Source: Litsea cubeba (Eukaryota; Streptophyta; Magnoliopsida; Laurales; Lauraceae). Taken from it: 64,000 nt of DNA. Of this stretch, positions 57,720-64,000 are shown piece after piece. Location: contig CM022949.1 of NCBI GenBank assembly GCA_012931725.1, forward strand, positions 47,534,980 through 47,598,979, given 5' to 3'. Position numbers and translations under genes: made by a program. The number at the start of each line of letters is the position of its first letter. Position 1 is the stretch's first letter. The notes under the pieces are model-generated. The model was not told the origin of the DNA, searched no databases, and worked only from the letters and a program-made list of their open reading frames with translations.

Positions 57720-58690
57720 CATTTCTTGCCTAGAACTTTTGTATTGAGCCATCGGATTAATTATTTTATTTATAAATCCATTCCAAACCAACAACTTCCT
57801 TCCCCTCGAGTAAATCAACAATTTTCAAGTCTGGTTCTTCTTTAATGCTATAATTTCATCATCCATGGCATCACACCACTCTTTATAGTACACAACTTCT
57901 TCAAATCAACTTGCTTCAACAATATGAGTGAATTGACACCTTTAATTTATATATTTCTCACAATAATTACACCTTTCTTGGTGGGGATCCGAGAAAACGA
58001 TGAACTTGATGAATGTGAACTTAGAGGTGTCGAAGGGGTACTTGGCGTGGCTGAACTTGAATTGCCATCATTCCATCATGATCAATCATCGGTCTTTTTT
58101 CCATTGGAACATGAGCAAAAGCAATTGAATCAAATACCTTGAGATCCTTTACCTTTGGTATCCAACTGGCCCTAGCTTCAATAAGAGTCGTGTTTTCCAA
58201 AGACTAGGTAGGAATCCGATTAAGTATGTAGGCTGTTGTATGTATTGCTTCAGCATAAAAATAAAGAGGCAGCCCGTTTGCTTTCAACATGTTTTTTGCC
58301 ATTTCCACAACACTCTCATTTTTCCGCTCCTCCACTTCATTTTGATGGAGGCGCGCACCTTGTAGTCAATTGCCTAAAATTACCATTTTTTTCCAAAAAA
58401 AAAAAAAGCATTGAACTCATGCAAAATAAATTAAACTCCTCTGTTGGTGGATAAAGTTTTGGAAAAGTAGTTATTTTTTTCAACATAATTCTTGAATTTC
58501 TCTAAAACATGCAATGCATCAAAATTTTCCTTGACAAAGTACACCCATGGCATCCTAATGTAATCATCAATAAAAATAATAAACGATTCATTATTGTTAA
58601 AGCGAAAGTTTGCATTTTGACCACACACATCCGCATGCATTAACTTATAGAATTAGAGGCTCTCCATGGACTTTTCTTTGGAAATACATC
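57720..58690 (-). pseudogene. Copia integrase and RT N-terminus remnant
   Basis: Minus strand: HADVCGQNANFRFNN, FIIFIDDYIRMPWVYFVKEN (integrase core), then degenerate VVEMAKNMLKANGLPLYFYA, AYILNRIPT and LKVFDSIAFAHV, and at 57900-57730 WCDAMDDEIIALKKNQT then VVGLEWIYK, which is the start of copia RT. Many stops. Coding breaks at about 57720 where the nested insertion begins. Confidence 0.8.
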
Positions 58691-58699
58691 CTGATGATG

Positions 58700-59168
58700 T
58701 TTTCCAATTATTCAACGTTCATAACTTTTGTCCACATGCTTGATAGAAGGCAAACCATTCGACATATTTTGTTTAGACAAAAACACCAAAATTTTGAAAC
58801 TCAATTGTCCGTCTATGCTGCCAAAGCCAGTTTTCATCCAAAAAGGATTCTTTCAATGCACGTTACTTGTCACCATTAAGACTATGGGAAAACTTTTGTT
58901 TTTAGCCATAGGAATATTTTCATCTCTCATTTTAATTTACCTTGCTTTTATCAGATTTATCCGAACCTATAAAATCATCTAACTTCCCTGCTATCATATA
59001 GTTACCGCACCCACTATCCACATACCAAACATGTTTAGGATATTCATGAGTTGAATAGCATACAAGAAACAAATTTTCATTTTCATTTTTTTTCAACAAA
59101 ATTTGCTTGTTTTTATTTGAGTTGACAAAACCATCATCACCATAGTCTTGTCCCAATTATATTGGGGT
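58700..59168 (-). pseudogene. Copia protease remnant
   Basis: Minus strand 59156-58932 reads QILLKKNENENLFLVCYSTH and HVWYVDSGCGNYMIAG, the copia protease active-site region (DSG). The stretch to 58700 should be the GAG-pre-integrase region but is degenerate. The reading is cut at 59168 by the CACTA terminus. Confidence 0.75.
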
Positions 59169-59181
59169 CACTACAAGAAAA
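59169..59181. repeat. CACTA terminal inverted repeat
   Basis: CACTACAAGAAAA is the conserved end of plant CACTA elements. It sits exactly at the junction with the copia protease remnant. Confidence 0.88.
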
Positions 59182-59199
59182 TGAACTTTTGGTGACAAA

Positions 59200-60165
59200 A
59201 TATTTTCGTCGCCAAAAGTCTATTTCCGTCGGTAATAATATTTACCGACGAAATTTTTTTCGTCGGCAAGACGTCGGTAAGATACCGTCAGCAATCCATT
59301 TTATCGACGACATTATTTTTCGTCGGCAAAATAAAATTTTTTACCGACGTTAATTTGACTTTTACCGACGTTTTTTTTCGTCTCAAAAAATATTTTATTT
59401 TATTTTTACTTTTTCATATTTAATTTTGCCGACGTTTTATTTTTGTCGGGAAAATAATTTTATTTTCTTTTGATTTTTAATATTTAATTTTACCGACGTT
59501 GGTTTTCGTCGCCCAAAATATTTTATTTTATTTTGAATTTTTCTTATTTAATTTTACCGACGTTTTATTTTCGTCGGGCAAATAATTTTATTTTCTTTTG
59601 ATTTTTAATTTTTATTTTTACCGACGTTTTTTTTCGTCGCCCAAAATATTTTATTTTATTTTTAATTTTTCATATTTAATTTTGCCGACGTTTTATTTTC
59701 GTCGTGAAAATAATTTTATTTTCTTTTGATTTTAATATTTAATTTTACCGACGTTGTTTTTCGTCGCTCAAAATATTTTATTTTTTTTAATTATTTATAT
59801 TTAATTTTCCCGACGTTTTTTATTTCGTCGGCCAAATAATTTAACTTTGCCGACGTTTTTTTTTTCGTCGGAAAAATAATTTTATTTTTTTCAGTCATCT
59901 TTTTTAATTTCTCCGATGTTTTTTTTCGTCGCAAAATGAATTTTATTTTTTTCATTTTTAATTTCACCGACGTATATTTTTCGTCGTAAAAACGATTTTT
60001 ATTTTTTTATAATTTTTACATTTAACGACGAAATTTTTCGTCGGAAAATGTATTTTTAAAAAAAATTTAAAGTTTGCCGACGATCCTTTTCGTCGGCAAA
60101 ATCATTTTTAAAAATTTATTTTGAATATTGCCGACGAAAATTTTCGTCGGCAAAGGTCTTTTATT
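59200..60165. repeat. CACTA subterminal repeat region
   Basis: TTTACCGACGTTTTTTTTCG-like units and their CGTCGGCAAAA complements recur every 30-100 bp for nearly 1 kb in an A/T background. In CACTA elements such subterminal motifs are the binding sites of the element-coded TNPA-type protein. Many units have both arms (ACCGACG...CGTCGG) and could form hairpins. Confidence 0.85.
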
Positions 60166-60361
60166 TTTTTTTTCATTTTACTTATATTTGCAATATTTTT
60201 TTTCTATAAACCTGTTCAAAAAATAAACCTGTTCATATACCTATATTCAACATAAAAAATACAATGAAATAAAACATTACTAAATAAACAAATCTCCAGT
60301 TTTCAATTGTTTCATTCATCTCATTAAACAAATATTACAATCAATAATGATACCGTCTCAT

Positions 60362-60700
60362 ACAAATGTCCAACATACATATATATACAAATAAACCGAA
60401 AAAAAGTCCTACACTCCCACAAGTAAGCAACCGACCGACCCCAAAGCATCTATCAATCTGCAATGACAAAAATAACATTAAATTCTTTTCAATGAATTAA
60501 ATTATAAATAAAACATAAACATATAACAAATGTCCAACATACATATATATATACAAATAAACCAAAAAAAAGTCCTACACTCCCACAAGTCAGCAACTGA
60601 CCCCAAAGCGTCTATCAATCTGCAATAACAAAAATAACATTAAATTATTTTCAATGAATTAAATTATAAATGAAACATAAACAAGTATATATATATATAT
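60362..60700. repeat. Tandem duplication of 174 bp
   Basis: ACAAATGTCCAACATACATA begins both copies, at 60362 and 60536. AGTCCTACACTCCCACAAGT and CTATCAATCTGCAAT recur at the same offset. Differences are few. No gene is seen. Confidence 0.88.
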
Positions 60701-60768
60701 ATAACTTTTCCTAAGTCTTTGGACGGACCTTGATCCAGCCTAAGTGTTGACAAGGTATCCCTGCTGAA

Positions 60769-61557
60769 CTCTGGGAGTCCTATTTGCGAACAGTCAGTTC
60801 CTACAAGTCACTCTACCCTCGAGCGAAGTGCTAGTGCCGGTTTCCAATTTTTCCCGCAGCCGTTTCCCGTTCCGAACCCCGGCGGGCCGTTTTCGCGCCC
60901 AAGTGTTGGAAAATCCCATGTTTCGATCGTTATTCTCTAACCGGTAATCCAATTCATGAACCGTCAATTCCTACAAGTCACTTTACCCTCGAGCGAAGTG
61001 CTCGTGTCGGTTTTCGATTTTTCCCGCAGCCGTTTCCCGTTCCGAACCCCCGACGGGCCGTTTTCGAGCCTAAAGTGTTGGAAAATCTAATGTTTCTTTC
61101 CTAATTCTCTAACCGGGAGTCCTATTTGCCAACCGTCAGTTCCTACATGTCACTCTACCCTCGAGCGAAGTGCTCGTGCCGGTTTCCGTTTTTTCCCGCG
61201 GCCGTTTCCCGATCCAGTCCCCCGACGGGCTGTTGGCTCGAGCCTAAGTGATGCAAAATCCAATGTTTATGTCGTAATTCTCTAACCGGGAGTCCTATTT
61301 GTGAAACGTCAGTTCCTAAAAGTTACTATAACCTCGAGGGAAGAGCTCGTGCCTGTTTTCAAATTTTCCGGCGGCCGTTTCCGGTTCCGGTCCCCCGACG
61401 GGCCGTTTTCAAGCCTAAGTGTTGGAAAATCGTATGTTTCGGTCGTAATTCTCTAACCGGGAGTCCTATTTGCGAACCGTCAGTTCCCACAAGTCACTCT
61501 ACCCTCCTTGGGAGTGCCCGTGCCGGTTTCGGAATTTTCCCGCGGCCGTTTCCCGTT
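60769..61557. repeat. GC-rich minisatellite, about 172-bp unit, five copies
   Basis: CTCTAACCGGGAGTCCTATT starts units near 60769, 60934, 61107, 61280 and 61451. Each contains CACTCTACCCTCGAGCGAAG, then CCGCGGCCGTTTCCCGTTCC and GACGGGCCGTTTT. The unit is far more GC-rich than the rest of the element. The last copy runs into the assembly gap, so the true copy number is unknown. Confidence 0.9.
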
Positions 61558-61657
61558 NNNNNNNNNNNNNNNNNNNNNNNNNNNNNNNNNNNNNNNNNNN
61601 NNNNNNNNNNNNNNNNNNNNNNNNNNNNNNNNNNNNNNNNNNNNNNNNNNNNNNNNN
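61558..61657. other. Assembly gap (100 N)
   Basis: One hundred unknown bases. They follow a tandem array, which suggests the assembler failed in the repeat; 100 is probably a placeholder length. Confidence 1.
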
Positions 61658-61726
61658 AGAAAGCCGCGCATGCCAATGGAAGGATGCGTGGATAAGGACG
61701 TGGCACTCATGCTTTTTCAAAACCAG

Positions 61727-63570
61727 CTAATTTATCATTTTTTTGATGTTACACACCTCGAGAGGTTCGCCGCATAAGCCGTCTGGGTATTTGATGGATT
61801 TCAAGAATTCAAAAAATTCATCTCTATGTTTTGGCTCCAGAGTGTAAGAGGCACGCGGCTTCAAGCTTGATCCATCACCTCTATCCACTAGATGCAACTC
61901 TGGTCTGATGCCCATATTCTTCAAATCCTTACGCGGCTTTCTCGGTTGTCCTTGTTTTTGCCCTGTGATGCCCAAAATTGTTCCAACCAAGCGACCACAT
62001 ACGTTCTTCTCAATGTGCATAGGATCAAGGTTGTGTCGGAGTCTTTTGCACTTCAATAAGGCCATTCAAATAGGATGCTTTTTCTTTGGTCCAATTCAGT
62101 TCTCCATAGTCACGTGGTCTTTTGTTATTCTTGCCAAACTTGACCGGCGCTAGCTCTTCGAGTTGGTCCAGTACCTTCTGCCCCGGTAGATCCAAAGAAT
62201 TCTTTTCACGCTCATGCTGATCGTTGAAGGCTTTGCTTCTACGCCATTGGTGGTTTAGTTCCAAGTTATTTTTCGATGGCCAATGTAACCAATCTTATCT
62301 TTCAACTTCACCCCTAACGAGCTGTCATTACACCGAGGGGCAAGCGTTTATAACCCTTTGTGCTCCACCCAGACAAGTTACCCATATGCAGGAAAGTCAT
62401 TTATCGTCCACATCACAAGCCGCATGCATTTAAAAGATTTCCTTAGTAGAGGCATCATAAAGTAGATACACCATGATCCCACAACTCCTTCAACTCATCA
62501 ACCAAGGGCCTCAGATATACATCGATATCGTTTCCCGGTGAGTGAGGTCCTGGAATGAGTAATGACATCATCAAGAATGGCTCCTTCCTGCAACATCCAT
62601 GGTGGCAAATTATAAGGCATAAGTATGACAGGCCACATGCTATACGAGGTGCTCTTGTTACCGAAAGGATTTTGAATCCATCGGTGGCTAACCCCAGTCT
62701 CACATTACGTGTTCTTGGGCAAACTCTTGGATATTTCATATCAAATTCTTTCCATTCCACTGAATATCAGCCGGATGCCGCGCTATCCCATCATCAACCC
62801 GCTTATCCTACTTGCCATCTCATCTCTGTGGCTGTCTTCCTTGACATATACAATATGCGTAACCTCGGTATCAATGGGAAGTAACGGAGCACCTTATGAG
62901 GGATCTTCTTTCGCTTGCCATCACTGACCTTGTACCTAGGCTCTTTGCATTCTGGACATTTATCCAATGCGCATTCTCCTTCCAATATAGCACACAATTG
63001 TGTTTGCAAGCATCTATGTCTTGTATCCCATGCCCAAGTCACGCAATAATTTCTTCGCCTCGTAAACCGATGCCGGCACCACATGACCTTCGCGGTAAAA
63101 AGTCCTTAAAAATCTGCAGAACCTTGTCGAATGACTTATTGCTGCACCCACTTTCCTACCTTCACATGCAATACCTTGATGACAAACGATAACAAAGTAT
63201 CCGAGCTTTTGCATCCTGGGTACAAGCCACGCTGAGAGCCTCCAAACAAATTTTCAAAATCATTCACGTTCATCCTCTCTCGAGTATCTTCATCCAAATA
63301 AGTTCCCCTACGATGGTCCTCTATCAACTCATCGTATTCATCATGATATCTTCTGAGTCAGCCTCGCTCTCATCCGAATCATCGGTTTGAACTATGGGTT
63401 CCCCGTGATATATCCACCGCATGTATGAGACCATCATTCCGTTAATGTGCAACTGCCTTCTCACTGTATCATAGTCCTGCATCATATGGTTACCGCAATC
63501 ATTACACGGGCACTTAATCAACACCGCACGCCCGAATTCGCCTTTGCAAAATCAATAAATGAGATCACCC
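61727..63570 (-). pseudogene. TNP2-type CACTA transposase pseudogene
   Basis: Minus strand, in order: a transposase-associated domain (LIKCPCNDCGNHM, with HLYxxGM-like LHINGMMVSYMRWIYHGE, 63530-63330); YLDEDTRERMNVNDFENLF; FYREGHVVPASVYEAKKLL; LYxxE-like CAILEGECALDKCPECKEP with KIPHKVLRYFPLIPRL and LYMSRKTATEMRW (63030-62810); the Transposase_21 core WKEFDMKYP, RNVRLGLATDGF, SLLIPGPHSPGNDIDVYLRP and LKELWDHGV (62760-62460); and LRHNLDPMHIEKNVCGRLVG (62040). Frames change at least five times. The C-terminal third of a usual TNP2 is not seen and may be lost or lie in the gap. Confidence 0.83.
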
Positions 63571-64000
63571 CATCGATTGTACTTCGCAATCAAATCGGTT
63601 TCTGATAACGTAATATCCAACTCCTGTCCATATCTGGTCATATCCCAAGTAACTAGCAATTAGATATTAGAGCATTTTATGTGCATGCTTGGGGTTTCAA
63701 GACTCTCCAACCTCTACTCACATGTTTCGTTTCCAAAATGCTCAAGTATACCGAGCCTTCAAACTCGTCTATCAGAGGTCTCAAGTAAACATCAAGATTC
63801 TTTCCAGGACTCTTATAACCAGGTCCTATCTAAATGTCTCTACCCTTATTACACCGGTCAGGCTCTCTACCCCATTCTTGTATGCGACGTCCCACTAATG
63901 TCAACGACGCAACCAAATGCATCTGTTGTTCAAAAGAAATTTCGGGCAGCATCTCCCATCGGTCTCCGAGTACACGAAATAGACTATAATTTATACAGTT
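63571..64000 (-). pseudogene. Second, partial TNP2-like fragment and CACTA sequence
   Basis: Minus strand near 63830-63755 reads GPGYKSPGKNLDVYLRPLID, a second version of the Transposase_21 motif already present at about 62540, different in sequence. Upstream of it the frame reads EWGREPDRCNKGRDI, which I do not assign with confidence. It suggests another CACTA copy adjoining or nested. Confidence 0.5.

Larger units (their letters stand above)
43925..59168 (-). mobile_element. Minus-strand copia element split by nested insertions
   Basis: Copia domains occur in one order on the minus strand: protease (59156-58932), integrase (58690-57950), RT N-terminus (57900-57720), then after the nested elements the rest of RT and RNase H (45175-43925). 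Interruptions are the CACTA element (from 59169), a segment of about 1 kb holding a 5S-like stretch (57719-57282 plus 45753-45176), the Tat-like element inside that (45754-57281), and a MITE in the YVDD codons. No LTR is seen; gag and the 5' end lie beyond the CACTA insertion. Confidence 0.8.
59169..64000 (-). mobile_element. CACTA (En/Spm) transposon, left end and transposase region
   Basis: It begins CACTACAAGAAAA, the classical CACTA terminal inverted repeat, after GGT (possible 3-bp duplication). The next kilobase is subterminal repeats built on ACCGACG/CGTCGG, followed by two tandem arrays and TNP2-type transposase sequence on the minus strand. The right terminus is outside the window. 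Confidence 0.87.

Overview
The window looks like repeat-dense nuclear DNA of a flowering plant. It is almost wholly made of transposable elements: Ty1/copia and Ty3/gypsy LTR retrotransposons with plant-type domain orders, a MuDR-like, a hAT-like and a CACTA (En/Spm) DNA transposon, several MITEs, a 5S-rRNA-derived (Cassandra-like) segment, and a fragment of a plant F-box/LRR gene of the VFB/SKIP2 type. A run of 100 N marks an assembly gap. I found no intact single-copy host gene; essentially every coding region carries stops or frameshifts.

Layout. 1-3155: 3' end of a copia element (spacer, polypurine tract, 1.8-kb LTR). 3528-6240: MULE transposase pseudogene. 7175-28164: a very large (about 21 kb) Tat/Ogre-like gypsy element in minus orientation, with 3' LTR 7175-9702, gag-pol on the minus strand 25743-16920, and an oppositely oriented, intron-containing gene (10883-15429) between integrase and the 3' LTR. 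Its 5' LTR is cut at 28164 by a copia element (28165 to about 33605) that stops inside reverse transcriptase and is joined to a VFB/SKIP2 gene fragment (about 33604-34126). 35271-38338: a solo LTR with the 5-bp target duplication TGGGT. 40231-40990: two Tourist-like MITEs. 41735-43560: hAT transposase pseudogene. 43925-59168: a minus-strand copia element into which other elements are nested: a MITE at its YVDD motif, a segment of about 1 kb with a 5S-like stretch, and inside that a second Tat-like gypsy element (45754-57281, target duplication CATTG). That gypsy element also carries an antisense, intron-containing gene (55972-53608). 59169 to the end: a CACTA element with its TIR, subterminal repeats, minisatellite array and TNP2-type transposase remnants.

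The most interesting points are as follows. Both Tat-like elements carry an antisense, promoter-bearing gene with well-preserved, phase-consistent introns, although the two antisense proteins look unrelated. Three LTRs, at least two of them from unrelated families, carry clusters of short self-complementary CG-rich motifs (CGGTCAACCG, GGTCGACC, GATCGATC types), and in the two clear cases the cluster lies just upstream of the LTR TATA box. There is also a retrotransposon/host-gene chimera. All calls come from reading motifs and translations by eye; no database search was possible.
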